Below, in pieces: positions 29,997 to 43,340 of a DNA stretch of 64,000 nt. Below the pieces are notes generated by a model. The model was not told the origin of the DNA. It saw nothing but the letters and a program-made list of their open reading frames with translations, and did no database searches. Within the stretch, counting starts at the first letter, position 1. Every line of letters begins with the position of its first letter. This stretch comes from Toxorhynchites rutilus septentrionalis (taxonomy: Eukaryota; Arthropoda; Insecta; Diptera; Culicidae): NCBI RefSeq assembly GCF_029784135.1, contig NC_073746.1:53273393-53337392 (forward strand), written 5' to 3'. The position numbers were made by a program, and so were the translations under genes.

Positions 29997-32900
29997 GAAT
30001 TGAATTAATTCAAAAATATGACAACCACTTTTGTGAGAACTATTTTTTATTTCTTTAACAGATAATGATGTATTATATTCGGAATTCATGTAATATTAAA
30101 TAAATGTATATAAAATGTATATATGAAATGACGATGAATCATTCGCAACTTATTGAAAACGAGAAACATTTAAGCTTTTGATGTCTTAGTCAAATACTAA
30201 AATCATACCACATATAAAGCAGCATTCCATTTCTCTTAGACTATAGAACCATACAATGAAACGTGCAGGTTTTTCTGCGGGTGGAAACTATTTCATCTCA
30301 ATTTCGCAACGCTCCAGATATGCACTGGCCGGATTTCATCAAGGTACCTTTTTGCATGATCTGATGTGGTTTTCTTCTGCTGGCACATTGCAGGCTCAAC
30401 GCCATGCTGCTAGCAAATGCCGTTATCCCCGGCCGTGATTTTCACTAGAGCTCCATATGTGCCCGTTCTATTCTCAGTGCACGTGCATCTAGAGAATATA
30501 ATACAAGACGAAGCTGTTTTTTTTGTTGAAGAGAAACTCTATTTCGTCAACAGCATTTTTTGAAACCAGCATACAGATGAACATCTGCAGACGATTTATA
30601 CATTTTACCTACATTCCACCGAAAGCATTTAACAAAGTCTTGGTCAATGTGGTAAAAATGCTTTCGGTTGCATCAATATTGGAAAATAAGTTCATTCTAA
30701 ATATACACCGTGCTTTCAATTGTGAATTATTGTGGACTAAATTCGATAGAAAAACATCATTCTATACATTAAACATCTATCAAACATCTAAACGATGTTT
30801 GTGTGAAAAAAAAAACTATGATGATATAATTGCCTTGAAACAAACTAAATATCAGTACAAGCTTATAATTGACAATCACATAACCATGCGAAACCTAATG
30901 ATTAGTCGTCTTCCATTTAACGGTATGCATGCAGAAAGTATGGAATCTGTATGTCTTTATCAAGACGACTTTTCATTGTAACATGAACGAACAGAAGCAG
31001 AGGCAATCACATCGAGGGCAAAAATTCGCGAACATATGTCGCCATTACCTGACCTTGAGCATCATATCCGTGGATTACAACGGCGAGATGGAGATGTGAG
31101 ATACTGACTTGGTGTGTATATGTATAGGGAAAGAGGCATATGCTCTTTTCCACACCGCACAATGAATAATAAGCTATGTGCTTATTATTGAATGAATAAT
31201 AAGCTATGTGCGAAAAGTGCGGGGAGCGCAATGGCGCTCTTCTTGTTCTATGTTATTATTTTTGACTTAGCTCCTCTTAACATAGGATTTCGTCTTTCGG
31301 GGACATTTTTTTAAAGAGGACTTCACGCGCTTTGCGCAGCAGACCATAATTTTGAATGAAATTCTTTAAATATTTTTTTTCAATATTTAAAAAAAATATT
31401 TATGTATAGATAAGGGAGTTTATGTTAGTAAATTTTATAATCCTCTCTTTTTATGTGTTTTTTTTCTATTAATACAATTTTTGTAACCTAATCAGTTATC
31501 TAAGCTCTTTAGTATTTTTTAAAGATATATCCAAACTCATCCGCATTTTTTGGCATATGCTAACAAAATTTGCTCTGTACTCAAACGGATAACCATGCTC
31601 CCAGATCTTCTGGCTACTTACAGCTGGCTGGTAAATCTGGGAAATGTGAAAAAATATTTTACATAATTTCGGGATGCTGAACACGAGTTTGGCATCCATT
31701 TTTCATTTGGAACTGTCCATAAAACACTTTATCCAACTTTTTTGGATTTAATAGCATCCTCCTCCGTACTATTTGTTACATAGTTTTTTTTATATAATTT
31801 AAAGATTTTTAATCACAAGCAACCCCACTGGGCGTCCTCCCTATTAAAAAAATATAACGTAGTTTATAGACGACCCCTCAAATCAAACAAATTCGGCTAT
31901 AAATATGAAGGATTTTCTTTAAATTCATCATCATCATCATCACTTCTTCTTTTTCTTTTTCCTCTTCTTCTTCTTCTTCTTCTTCTTTTTTCGTCTACAA
32001 TTGTTTTCTTCATTAAGAACATTTCTTTATCTGGAAGTTCTTTACAATTACTTTTCTTCTTTTCAAAATAAGTGTTTACTATTGGATACGTAGAGATAAG
32101 AAGATGATTGACCATATTATGACTAATATTTTCCCGACTATTCTTACGAGTGGAATAATTGTAAATTTTCCTGGATGTATCTGCTCGAAGCATGCGATTT
32201 CTATAAGAATATTTTTCTATTTTCGGGATTCGCAAAAAACCTTCGACCATCATTGCTGTTGCCAGAACCTCCAGAAACCTCCTTTGGTTTGTTAATGATG
32301 AGACCTATTGTAGTTTTGAAGCTTTCCTAAATGTGAAAATTCCATTGTTTTTTTTCCGGGCGGGAATACCGTTTTGTTCTTGCCTGATTTTTTTTTTGCA
32401 TGGCATTTAGCCAGCGCCTGAAACCCAGCCGATATGGAATATGAATCATGCGTTCAAAGCAACGTATCCAACCATATAAAACTTTGATATTGTAATTTTA
32501 CAAGCATAGCAGCGTTGCGCAGAAGTTGTATTTGTTAAGGAATTGACGTATTTTCCATCAATCTTTGTGAGGAATAATGAGAATGAAACAATGCCTTTAT
32601 TATCTTTCATCATTATCTCCAAGTGCTTTGACTCTTCAATTTCATTTTAATTTTTATAATTTTTTAATGATGAATTTTGTGATGTTTAGCCCAAATTTAT
32701 ATTTTATCCTTTATAGATTCAATTAAATCCTATATAAAATTTCAATATTAAAAAATATAGTAAAAAAATACTATCTCTTATCTCACTAAAACGACAATTT
32801 GCGCAGTAATACTGCGGACAGTGTACATTTGAAAGCTTATGTTTTTACCTAAACCGTGCCAAATTGCGGCAACCAAACATTTAAGCTGGTTTTCTACAAA

Positions 32901-34499
32901 AAATCTCTCTTTTAATATTTTTTTTGGGCCTGATATGATCAAATTTCACAATATCTAATGAAAGAGATTTGTTTTGTATAGTTTTTTTAAACAACTTTTC
33001 CTTTGACATAAAAAATCCAAGCTTTTATCGAAGCTGCAGAGCGCTTAAAATTAATGTAATTTCTTACAGAAATTATCAAAAAATTCAATACGCCAAGCTG
33101 TGAAAAGTCATATAAAATCAGATTTGATTACTTATATTGCGCTCAAATTTCATCGTCATAGCACTTGAATATTATGGAAAGAAAGGAAAAAAAAACATTA
33201 CGAAACAGCTGAGGCAATATTCATTTTTTGCCTAATGGCCAGCGATTCCCCACTGTGCGACGGGTCGACGAACGTGTTAAAGAAAGGATTCACTCTGTTC
33301 CACTTTAACTGAGGTGAGACCAGAAACAGTGAGTGCCGAAACAGGACTCATCTAGAGGACTTCTTTTTTTCGGAACCGCGCGGGGTGGCATGCATTTAAA
33401 GTTTTGCTCCACGCAATATTTTTTCCTGAAGTATGTTGGAATCTTCTACACTCACTGTACAAATGTACAACCAGTTCTGCATTCAGTTTAATAGTACAGT
33501 TTGTTGCTATTCAGTGAAGTAACATTGAGACTTTTCCCAAACAATGCACTACCATGTTAGCGTTTGAGGTGAGCATTTTCCATCCATTTAGGCCACAGTA
33601 TCGCTACTCTTCTACGTGTCAAGATCATTTCGATGGGTTTAGGAGGGTAAGCAGATGTGTGAAGTATGATGCAATTGTTTTGCAGGTTTATGTTTCTTTA
33701 TAAAAACATACGCGAGCTTGTGAATGATCAAAACATCTTCAGTTTGGAAGAATTTATCTAACCGAGTTGTGATCGTATTATAAATTGCTTCAGGAATTCC
33801 AACTGTACCAACACAAGACAGCATCCCTAAATAGTTCCTCTCGAGCAAATGGGGTGCACTTCGTAGTTCGCCATATATACGAAGACGTAATTGGCACATA
33901 GTGCCCCCAGTGAAAAGGCTAACCAACTTTTTTCAGATGCACAAAGTGCCACATCAGCGGTTCTGTGTCCGCTGAGTTCCATTTATTACTACAATCCTAT
34001 GTATGAGACGGGAGTACAAATCTATACAGCATGCGAGCTGCTACTCGTCTCTGTAAAGTGATGCTGAAGGCTAGGCCATTACCGTTGGCTGTATGCCGAG
34101 GTATTGTGGCTTCCATCTATCGCCGGCGTTGATGGATGGTGTAGCCCTTCGACGGAGCTATCAAAATTGTCGCCCGAATGTACTGGAATGTTTTCTGTGG
34201 ATAACGGAGCTGTTTGAAAGTGTTGGTATACTTCACACTTCTAAGGAAACCCGTGCGTTTAAAAATTACTCACAATATTGGGACATGCATCTGATATATT
34301 TTCAGAGTATACATTTAGAGTTCTATTGCTAACATTTGAGAGGATTTTGTCGTAATAATAATACAACGCTACATAATCCTTTCTCTTATGGGAACATATT
34401 CTTTCTGGTAAATATTGAGGGTATAAATTAAAAAAAATAAATATCAGTCGCATTAACAAAACTGTCCGATTCTGAGCACCTATTGCCTAGTAATTTCTT
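29997..34499. other. long stretch without a supported gene
   Basis: Contents I can point to are a 152-codon AT-rich frame at 30523-30981 with no motif, a near-repeat of GAATAATAAGCTATGTGC at 31162-31180 and 31193-31210, and TCA/TCT microsatellites at 31925-31990. Otherwise it is AT-rich intergenic-looking DNA. A 95-codon minus-strand frame at 33639-33926 is also unrecognised. Confidence 0.45.
31925..31990. repeat. TCA and TCT trinucleotide microsatellites
   Basis: ATCATCATCATCATCAC is followed by CTTCTTCTT-type runs. It is translated as poly-Asp and poly-Arg in shadow frames only. Confidence 0.9.
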
Positions 34500-34840
34500 A
34501 ATGGATTTAAAGACATTGGTCATTTAAGCAACTTTGTATACTTGAAATATTCAAATACGAATTGGACAATTTTTTGAAAAGGGCATTTTTTTCTTTAATT
34601 CTACAAAAAATATAAAAAAAACTGAAATATTAACAATATTCTCGTCAACAAATTAAATGTAGGAAATTGTTTAAATTTTTGAGAAAAAATACGCAGAGAA
34701 TTATTTTAAAAATAGATATTAATTTTTCTCAAAAATGTATTTTTTATAATTCTCAAAAGAATTATGTGAATACTCATTCCCTGTAAAAGTGTCCAAAGTG
34801 ACTTGTTGGAAATTTTAAGTGCTGTTTATAGATTTTTTTA
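34500..34840. repeat. dispersed repeat H, copy 1
   Basis: AAAGACATTGGTCATTTAAG...AATTTTTTGAAAAGGGC (34510-34590) matches 43125-43225 in reverse complement, while TCCCTGTAAAAGTG...GACTTGTTGGAAATT (34775-34820) matches 42862-42910 in the same orientation. No coding frame. Confidence 0.55.
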
Positions 34841-35480
34841 CAGAATTATCAAAGAAATATTTATAAGAAAAAGGAATTTTTATTTCCAAAATGTTTTTTG
34901 AAAGATTTTTTTTTTAAATTGTTGGATTTATTTAATTAAAACATAAATAATTATTTTTAATTTCATTATCTAACTATTTAACATTTGGTAGATCTCATAG
35001 TTTTAGAGTGAAAATTTTTCAAAAAAGGTTGAAAAAAAAACAATATTTAAAAAAACATCATTCAAAAACTGCACGATCTGTTTTTATAAAAATGTGTAAA
35101 AAAAGGACATGAATAGCCCTTACAATTTTCAACACGTTATCCATACATCGGGAGATGGGAACTTTCACAGAGAAATAGTTTTTCCAACAACAACTTTTTC
35201 ATGTTTTCTATGAAAAAAATATGATTAATATTTAACGCGTACATGTTTATGCATAAAATATCGTGATTTACATGTTCTGTGAACTTTTTTTCTGTTAGGA
35301 AACATGTCAAGCTCGAGAATTTATACACAAATAGGTTATGAGTAAAACATTACTTTATCAGAAGTCGGAAACAAAAGTGCCATGTATTCCAGAAATTGTA
35401 AAAGATAGAAAGGTGATGTTTGAACTTGATAAAAGTTTATACTTATTTTTTTCCTAAAACGTTTCTTAATCAGACTCAAT
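34841..35480. other. no recognised feature
   Basis: Very AT-rich; nothing supported. Confidence 0.5.
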
Positions 35481-35482
35481 TA

Positions 35483-36454
35483 GGGTAACACGGGGTGAGT
35501 TGGACATACGGGGTGATTTGGACCACCCCTTTATCTCAAAAAGTACGACTCAACTTGGATTTTTTATAATGTCATCTCCTTTTATTGAACCGTATGTACC
35601 TAACGTATAAAAACTTTGGTAAAATTCGACAGGTGGAAGGAAACGGTAGCATGAACACAGCAAGCACTTTGATTGCCAAAAAATGTGATTTTTTCGATCG
35701 TGGTTTTAAGGTTTTTCCCGCTGATTAAACAAACTGTTCGTGTATTGTGCAGTAAAGTTCTGTTCGACTACAGAGAGGAACAATTTGATGCAGCGAAACT
35801 GTAAGTTTGATGACAATAAATGAAATTAATTGCATTTTAATTTTTGCATGTTGTGTGGGATGACATGGACACTATTCTGTGGGGTGAATTGTTCCTATAG
35901 GTTTGAGGTATTTCTTTAGTCTAATTGAATCCAGATGCCGCTGAATTACAAAAAGAGGATGGGCAGACAACGTTGGAAGAAGCAGGAGCTTCAATGAGCA
36001 ACGCGGGCTATCAAGAGCGGATTTTCTTTGACCAAGCATCGAAAGTGTTTGAAAATGCTCGAACAACAGTGAAAAGATTCATGCAAAGTTCGAGATGGTC
36101 TCAATCCAATTTTTCTTGTCTGGAATCTGGCGAAGACACTTGGTATCGATCCCAGAACACTGTTACTGATTGTAACATTATCCCAAAGTGCTTTACATAA
36201 ACATAAGTATGTTTTTTTTGATGAAAAACACACCGGACCAAATCACCCCGCATCAAATTTTAATGCCTAAAAATCATCTCTTTTATGTTATGATATATTT
36301 GGAAATTTGAAGCTTGACATAATGATTAAACATTATTGATTGAGAGAAAACAAGTGTAGCCCAATATACAATGTCACATTTTTTTTATTTATACCGTATT
36401 GGATTGGAAATATTAGGCGGTTTGCTTATGGGATCAAATTCCCCTCATTTCCCC
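35483..36454 (+). mobile_element. pogo-like transposon remnant, copy 2
   Basis: A 972-bp element flanked by TA (35481-35482 and 36455-36456). It is the reverse complement of the copy at 13194-14159 along its length. The left end is GGGTAACACGGGGTGAGTTG and the right end is the shorter, diverged repeat. GGTGATTTGGACC motifs lie near both ends. Confidence 0.7.
35934..36200 (+). pseudogene. pogo/Tigger-like transposase, N-terminal helix-turn-helix remnant
   Basis: From ATG 35934 the frame reads MPLNYKKRMGRQRWKKQELQ and stops. This resembles the start of insect pogo/Tigger transposases, whose N-terminal Pipsqueak/CENP-B-type helix-turn-helix begins MPRNYKRK..RQ.W...(D/E)L. After the stop the same frame still shows a degraded second half (SGFSLTKHRKCL). 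A longer overlapping frame at 35925-36200 is probably fortuitous. The catalytic domain is absent. The assignment is by motif only; a search with this frame would settle it. Confidence 0.45.
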
Positions 36455-36693
36455 TACTCATCATCTAACGTTTACAGAGCCAAATTCCACCTTGAAATGA
36501 AACTTATTGTGTATATAATTAAGACTAACAATTTAATAATAACTAAATCGAAAACTAGCTTGACTGAAAATGATTAGAATTTAGGACTAGGATGGAGGGA
36601 GTGAGGTAGGTTGATTTGATGAGAAGGGAAGAAGAATGTTCATACACCAATAAGATCTAAAACTTTGTCGAATATGAGAGTACAACTTTAAAC

Positions 36694-36705
36694 AAAGTTA
36701 GGATT
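36694..36705. repeat. target-site duplication of LINE B, left copy
   Basis: AAAGTTAGGATT; the right copy is at 42812-42823 (its first As merge with the tail). Confidence 0.85.
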
Positions 36706-37213
36706 TTATTCGTTCGACAACTCGCAAGTAGATCGGACAAGTTTTCGAAACGATCCAACAAAGGTGTTTTTTTCCACATTGAATTAGACTGTGATTTTTT
36801 TTTCATCGGTTGCGCTTGCGAGTAGTGCGAAGCTCAAAGTGGTGCGCGACCGAGACGCTGAGGATACAATTCAGACAGATTCATCACACACGCCACACAG
36901 CAACGGCAAGTATAAGTTTATTTTTCTTTTGTCCTCCTATCATTCCTTCTACCATCTGTGCTCGATTTACACCATTGTTCATCTGTGTGTTAACCAAATC
37001 GGTAAACGTTGGAATTAGGGGTGTCTATTTTTCCTTGGTTTCATTACCGTTGAAATTTTATTGGAACTTTTTTTTCATTTTATAATTTATATAAATAAAA
37101 TAAATTGATATAAATATTATCCCCAGCATATCCTTATAATATATTTTTCTACTTATTCATTTTGATAATCATTATATTCTGTTCATATCGAACAGTTGGC
37201 CGATTTTTCTGAT

Positions 37214-38621
37214 ATGGCTGAGGGCGGAAAGGACCCCCCGTTGACACAATTGAATATTTCTGATACCAAACCTCCTCCTGAAGAGCAGGAGGATGAAGCA
37301 GAAATTGAGGTAGAAAATTCTGTTTACGAAGTTGATTCGGAACTATGAGGATGATGATGATGAGGAAATCGACGAGAAACAGGATTTTCGTCCTAAAGAA
37401 TACCCTGAAGGCTCCAAAGGCCCATTCATTGTGTACTTTAGACGAAAATCCAAACCTCTCAATGTCATTCGCATCTCGAAGGAACTAACTAAAAAAATTT
37501 CTGACGTTACCGAGATTACACGGATGGGGCCAGACAAACTACGAGTTGTCGTCTCAAGCAGGACCCAAGCGAACAAAATAACGCGCTGCGACCTCTTTGC
37601 GATTGAGTATCGTGTATACGTACCCTGTTGCAACGTCGAAATAGACGGCGTAATAACCGAAAAGGGTTTGACCCGAAAAGAGATAATCGATGGTGTCGGT
37701 CGCTTCAAGAACTCCACACTAAAAACTGTGAAGATTCTTGCATGCGATCGACTGAAATCTGTGTCACATAAAAATGACAAAAGAATTCTCAATCGAACAA
37801 ATTCTTTTCGTGTGACTTTTGAGGGTTCCGCCCTTCCAAATTACGTTGCAATAGGGGCACTTCGTTTGCCTGTTCGGTTGTTTGTACCCCGGGTAATGAA
37901 ATGCAACAAATGTATGCAACTCGGTCACACGGCCGCCTATTGTTGCAATAAAAAACGTTGCGCAGATTGTGGAGAGAGCCATGATGAGAATCCTTGCGCG
38001 AAAGAGCACAAGTGTCTTCATTGCGGCGGGACTCCTCATGATTTTACTCAATGCCCGGTGTACATACAACGAGGGGAAAAACTCAAGCGTTCCTTAAAGG
38101 AACGTTCCAAGCGGACTTTTGCAGAAATGCTTAAGAGTTCCGTGCCAACGACACAGGACGATCCCTACTCCATTCTGCAGAACGACGAGCCTGTTGCTGA
38201 CGCTCCCAATGCCGGATGTTCCGGTACATCGCAGGGTGCCATTAGGAAAAGAAAAATTACTTCTTTTCCATCACTCCCCAGAAAGAATACCGAAACTTCC
38301 CAAGTTGGAATGAAGCCTCGAACTGAACGTGCTGAGAATAGGCCGAAGCAAGTACCTCCCGGTTTACGTGGTCATGCTACCAACCAGGGATCCTCAGAAC
38401 TTCCCGGAACAACAACGAACACGTCTGTTCCATTTTCGCGGTCGAAGCAACAGCCACTACCTGGCCTGCTTGCGCTTTCAGACCTTGTGGATAACATTTT
38501 AAATGCTTTAAATATAAATGATCCTTTTAAAAGCATAGTATTATGTTTGCTTCCGGTTGTGCGAACACTTTTGAAAGAAAAATGTGGCTTTTTAGCAGCG
38601 TTCATTTCCCTCGATGCCTAA
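37214..38621 (+). pseudogene. I-clade LINE ORF1 (gag-like, zinc knuckles), one frameshift
   Basis: The start at 37214 gives MAEGGKDPPLTQLNISD and an acidic N-terminus. This frame hits a stop at 37346-37348, while the next frame takes over with YEDDDDEEIDEKQDF, so one extra base sits near 37340. The rest runs to 38621. A zinc-knuckle block lies at about two thirds of the protein: CNKCMQLGHTAAYC, CADCGESHDENPC and CLHCGGTPHDFTQC. ORF1 proteins of this type bind element RNA. The last 8 bases overlap the ORF2 start (ATGCCTAA), which suggests translation by reinitiation. Confidence 0.85.
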
Positions 38622-41600
38622 TTCAGCGCAAGAGGTCAAGGATTTGACCACTGTCATACAGTGGAATTGCAGAAGCATCATCCCTAAACTAGACCAATTT
38701 AAATTTTTAGTTCACAGTTCTAACTGTGATGTATTTTCTCTCTGTGAAACATGGCTTTGTTCAGCCGACGAGCTGAATTTTCACAATTTCAACATTATTC
38801 GCCTCGATCGTAACGACTCGTTTGGTGGCGTACTATTGGGGATCAAAAAACGTCACTCCTTCTATAGAGTCACTATCCCATCGATTACAGGCATTGAAGT
38901 TGTCGCTTGCCAGATACAAATCAATGGCAAAGAACTCTGCATTGCTTCGATATATATTCCTCCCAGGACTACGGTAGGCCGCCATCAGTTCTTTGATATT
39001 ATCGAGGCATTGCCGGAGCCGCGGTTAATCTTAGGTGACTTCAACTCCCATGGAACAGCATGGGGGTCACTCTACGATGACAACCGTGCCACGTTGATTT
39101 ATGATCTGTGCGACAACTTCAACATGACAGTTTTAAATACTGGGGAAGCAACTAGGATAGCCAACCCTCCTGCACGGGCAAGCATGCTAGACATATCTCT
39201 CTGCTCTTCTTCATTATCCCTGGATTGCACATGGAAGGTAATCCAAGATCCCCACGGTAGTGATCACCTACCAATAATTTTATCGATCGCCAATGAATCA
39301 AAATCTAGTGAGTCAGTCGATGTTGCGTATGACCTCACGAAGAATATTGACTGGAGAAAATTTGCGGAATTAATATCTGAAGCAATCATTTCGATGCATG
39401 AACTTCCTCCCCTTGAAGAGTATAACTTTATATCAAGTTTGATTTACGAAAGCGCACTTCAAGCTCAAAAGAAACGTGTACCGGCTACCACTTTCCGACG
39501 TCGTCCTCCATCACTTTGGTGGGACAGGGAGTGTTCAAAGGTCTACCTTGAAAAATCATCCGCTTTCAAAAAATTCAGGAAAACTGGATTAGTGGAATGG
39601 TTTCGAAAGTACCAAGCTCTAAAAGCCAAACTAAAAGGTCTGATTAAAGCAAAAAAGCGTGGATATTGGCGGAAATTCGTCAATGGTTTGTCAAGGGAGA
39701 CCGCTATGAGTACTCTTTGGAATACGGCTAGGAGAATGCGTGGCTGGAACCATACCAATGAAAGTGAGGAATACTCTGACCGTTGGATTTTTAACTTTGC
39801 AAGGAAGGTTTGCCCCGACACCGTTCCTGCACAAAACGTCGTACGCGACATTCCACTTCAAAGCGATTATGGGAATTTTTCGATGGTGGAATTCTCAATT
39901 GCCCTTCTCTCATGTGACAATTCAGCTCCGGGGTCGGACAAGATTAAATTCAACTTGTTGAAGAATCTTCCCGACTTGGCAAAACAGCGTTTGCTGAACT
40001 TGTTCAACAAGTTTCTGGAGCTGAATATTGTCCCGCATGACTGGAGACAAGTGAGAGTGATAGCCATACGGAAACCCAACAAGCCGGCTTGCGATCACAA
40101 CTCGTATAGGCCGATTGCAATGTTATCCTGTATTCGCAAATTGTTAGAGAAAATGATTCTACTTCGTTTGGACAAGTGGGTCGAAACGAACAATTTGCTG
40201 TCAAATACGCAGTTTGGCTTCCGCCGAGGTAAAGGGACGAATGATTGTCTCGCGCTGCTATCTTCTGAAATCCAAATCGCATTTGCTCGCAAAGAACAAA
40301 TGGCTTCCATTTTCCTCGATATCTAAGGGGCATTTGATTCAGTTTCCATGGAAATTCTCTCAGAGAAGCTTCATAATCGTGGACTTTCACCAATTCTGAA
40401 TAATTTCCTGTACAATTTACTGTCAGAAAAGCACATGAATTTCTCTCATGGCATCTCAAAATCTTCTCGTTACAGTTTTATGGGCCTACCGCAAGGCTCC
40501 TGCCTAAGCCCCCTCTTGTACAGTTTTTACGTCAAAGATATGGATGATTGTCTAACTAGAGACTGCACGCTGAGACAACTTGCAGACGATCGAGTTATTT
40601 CCATCACGGGTACTAATCCCGTCGCTCTGCAAAAGTCGTTGCAAGATACCATGAACAATCTGTTCACGTGGGCCCTCAAGCTGGGTATCGAATTCTCTAC
40701 GGAGAAAACTGAAATGGTCGTTTTTTCTAGGAAGCACGAACCCGCCCAATTCCAGCTTCACCTATCCGGCAAAACGATCCAACACTCTATGTTTTTCAAA
40801 TACCTGGGTGTATATTTTGATTCTAAATGTACCTGGGGGAGACACATTGCGTATTTGAAACAGAAATGCCAGCAAAGAATCAATTTTCTCCAAACAATAA
40901 CCGGAACATGGTGGGGTGCCCATCCAGGAGACCTCATTCAGTTTTACAAAACAACGATATTGTCAGTGTTAGAATATGGCAGTTTTTGCTTCCGATCAGC
41001 TGCCAGGATTCATATTCTCAAGCTAGAGAGGATACAATATCGTTGCTTGCGTATAGCCATGGGGTGTTTGCATTCGACACATACGATGAGTCTCGAAGTT
41101 TTGGCAGGAGTACCCCCGCTTACTCTTCGGTTCACAGAATTATCCTACAGATTTCTCATCCGTTGCAAGATCATGAATCCATTGGTAATTGATAACTTCG
41201 AAAATCTACTACAACTGACTCCTCAGTCAAGTTTTATGTCTTTATACCATGAGTACCTTACCCACGACATGCACCCTTCACCAGGCATCTCCAACCAAGT
41301 TTGCTTCCCATACTTTTGCAATTCCTCTGTCATTTTTGATCTGTCCATGCGACAAAAAATCCATGGAATACCAGAACACCTAAGCTCCAATGTTATTCCG
41401 TCGATATTTCCGGAAAAATATGGGAAAGTTGGATCTGATAAAATGTTCTTTACTGACGGTTCATACATAAACGGGTCCACTGGCTTCGGCATCTTCAATG
41501 AAAATTCCAGTGCCTCTTTCAAACTCAAAGATCCTTGTTCCGTGTATGTCGCAGAAATGGGTGCGATATACTATGCTCTAGGGATCATTGAAACACTGCC

Positions 41601-42294
41601 CATCGACCATTATTTTATTTTTTCAGACAGTCTCAGCTCAATAGAGGCAATCCGCTCAATGAAAGTTGATAAACGCTCATCTTATTTCCTAACAAGAATA
41701 AGACACCTATTGAGTGTTTTGGTCGAAAAATTATTCAAGATTACCTTAGCATGGGTTCCCTCTCATTGCTCGATTCCGGGGAATGAGAAAGCGGACTCGC
41801 TAGCTAAGGTGGGCGCTTCAGAAGGCACACTTTTTGAAAGGCAAATTGTCTATAATGAATATTTTCACATTCCTCGTCAGGACACAATCATTAGTTGGCA
41901 GCGCATGTGGAGTGAAGATGAGTTCGGTCGTTGGTTACACACGATTTTCCCTAAGGTTTCGACGAGTGCTTGGTTTAAGGGATTGAATGTAGGTCGTAAT
42001 TTCATTCGCGTGATATCTCGGCTTATGTCCAATCACTACAACCTAAACGCGCATCTCTATCGCATTGGGTTCGCAGCAAACAATCTTTGTGATTGTGGCG
42101 ATGGCTACCACGACATCGAGCATATTGTCTGGTCGTGTATCCGGTTCCATGCTGCTCGCTCTGAGCTCTCTAGAGCACTGAGAGCAAAAGACAGACAATC
42201 GGATATCCCCGTCCGGGATATCTTAGGTAGCCGTGATCCTGATCTTCTGCTTCATCTATACCTGTTCCTCAGAAACGCCGATGTCAACGTTTAA
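38614..42294 (+). pseudogene. I-clade LINE ORF2 (endonuclease, reverse transcriptase, RNase H), one nonsense codon
   Basis: ATG 38614 overlaps the end of ORF1. The N-terminus is an AP-type endonuclease (QWNCRS, CETWL, GDFNSHGTAWG, SDHLPI), followed by reverse transcriptase (GFRRGKGTNDC; GLPQGSCLSPLLY; LADD at about 40579-40590), RNase H (FFTDGS, AEMGAI, SDSLSS, WVPSHCSIPGNEKAD) and the C-terminal CDCGDGYHDIEHIVWSC cluster. A TAA at 40324-40326 interrupts the frame between IFLDI and GAFDSVS; copy A has AAA there. The frame is otherwise open to 42294, about 1226 codons. The protein would nick the target and copy the element RNA. The residue after LADD is Arg where copy A has Gly. Confidence 0.92.
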
Positions 42295-42854
42295 TGATGT
42301 TTCCTTCGTTGTGTCCCCGTTTTATATCCCTCCTATCCGATCGATAAACTTTTACTTAGTCGCGGCAATACATACACACACTCTTTACAGATACACGGGC
42401 CAAAGGTTGTGCAGTCCACTGATGATTCAACAAGAGCCAAAGGTTGTACCGCTCATGACAACTCTACACGAGCTGATGATTGCGCCGGTTAGTGACCATT
42501 CTATCCTGGATTCCTTGAGTCGAGAAAGACGCACCACGCTAGATATGGGGTACATACTAGGGGGGCGTTGCTGATTAATGGTCAGCTGCATCCAAATAGG
42601 AAGTATCCCGTGTCGGGCACACGTACAGAGCATTGGAGACAGCAATATCCCAATTACGAGAACACTTGTAATACTAACCTCGAGCCGACCGCGAGTAATC
42701 GGTTACATATTACTAACATAGATAATAAGAAAAACTGTTAAAATATTGAACTCCGGCCCCGTCAGGCTAACGCCATAGAAGCCTTGATAAAAATATATAT
42801 TTTGGAAAAAAAAAGTTAGGATTAGTAGTCATTTTCTCAACGATAACATGAAAA

Positions 42855-43230
42855 CATTTTCCCTGTAAAAGTGCCCATCTTCTGACGTTTGGGCGACTTG
42901 TTGGAAATTGTGAGGGCTATTCACATATCTTTTTGAGAATTTTTAAAAACATACGTTTTTGAGAAAAATTAATTTCAATTTTTGAAATATTTTTTTTCAG
43001 TGTAATTTTTCTTGAGTACGATTTTGGTATTATTTAAAAAAAAAATAATTCCATTCTTTGATTTTATAAATATTATGGTTTTTTAGTTATGAATTTTTTT
43101 AGAAAATAAAAAAAAAAAGTTTTGGCCCTTTTCAAAAAGTTGTCTAATTCTATTTCGAAGATTTGAAATCTTCGAAATAGAATTAGAATTAGTATGCACA
43201 GTTCCTTAATGACCAATGTCTTTACGCCCA
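42855..43230. repeat. dispersed repeat H, copy 2
   Basis: Blocks shared with 34500-34840, one in direct and one in inverted orientation. It contains the perfect palindrome at 43144-43186. Confidence 0.55.
43144..43186. repeat. 43-base perfect palindrome
   Basis: Arms 43144-43164 and 43166-43186 are exact reverse complements (CTAATTCTATTTCGAAGATT...), with one base, G at 43165, in the centre. Confidence 0.95.
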
Positions 43231-43340
43231 CAACGTTTCACCACAATCAGATATGTTGCTGCCAATGTCCAGTCGAGTTGGCATGAAATTCGCCTATTGA
43301 CAAAGACACTGCTCATTCCAAAAAAATATAAATATTATAC

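Larger units (their letters stand above)
36706..42814 (+). mobile_element. I-clade LINE, copy B (full length)
   Basis: The element begins at 36706 immediately after the target duplication, has a 0.5-kb 5' untranslated region (from TTATTCGTTCGACAACTCGC), two overlapping reading frames, a 0.5-kb 3' untranslated region and an A-tail (42806-42814). Length is about 6.1 kb. ORF1 carries zinc knuckles and ORF2 endonuclease, reverse transcriptase and RNase H, the layout of I-related LINEs. It has two lesions, a frameshift in ORF1 and a nonsense codon in ORF2, so it is not autonomous. Confidence 0.92.

Noticed and set aside
30523..30981. 152-codon open frame, plus strand
   Set aside because: Very AT-rich composition with Lys, Asn and Ile bias and no recognisable domain; I could not support it as a gene.
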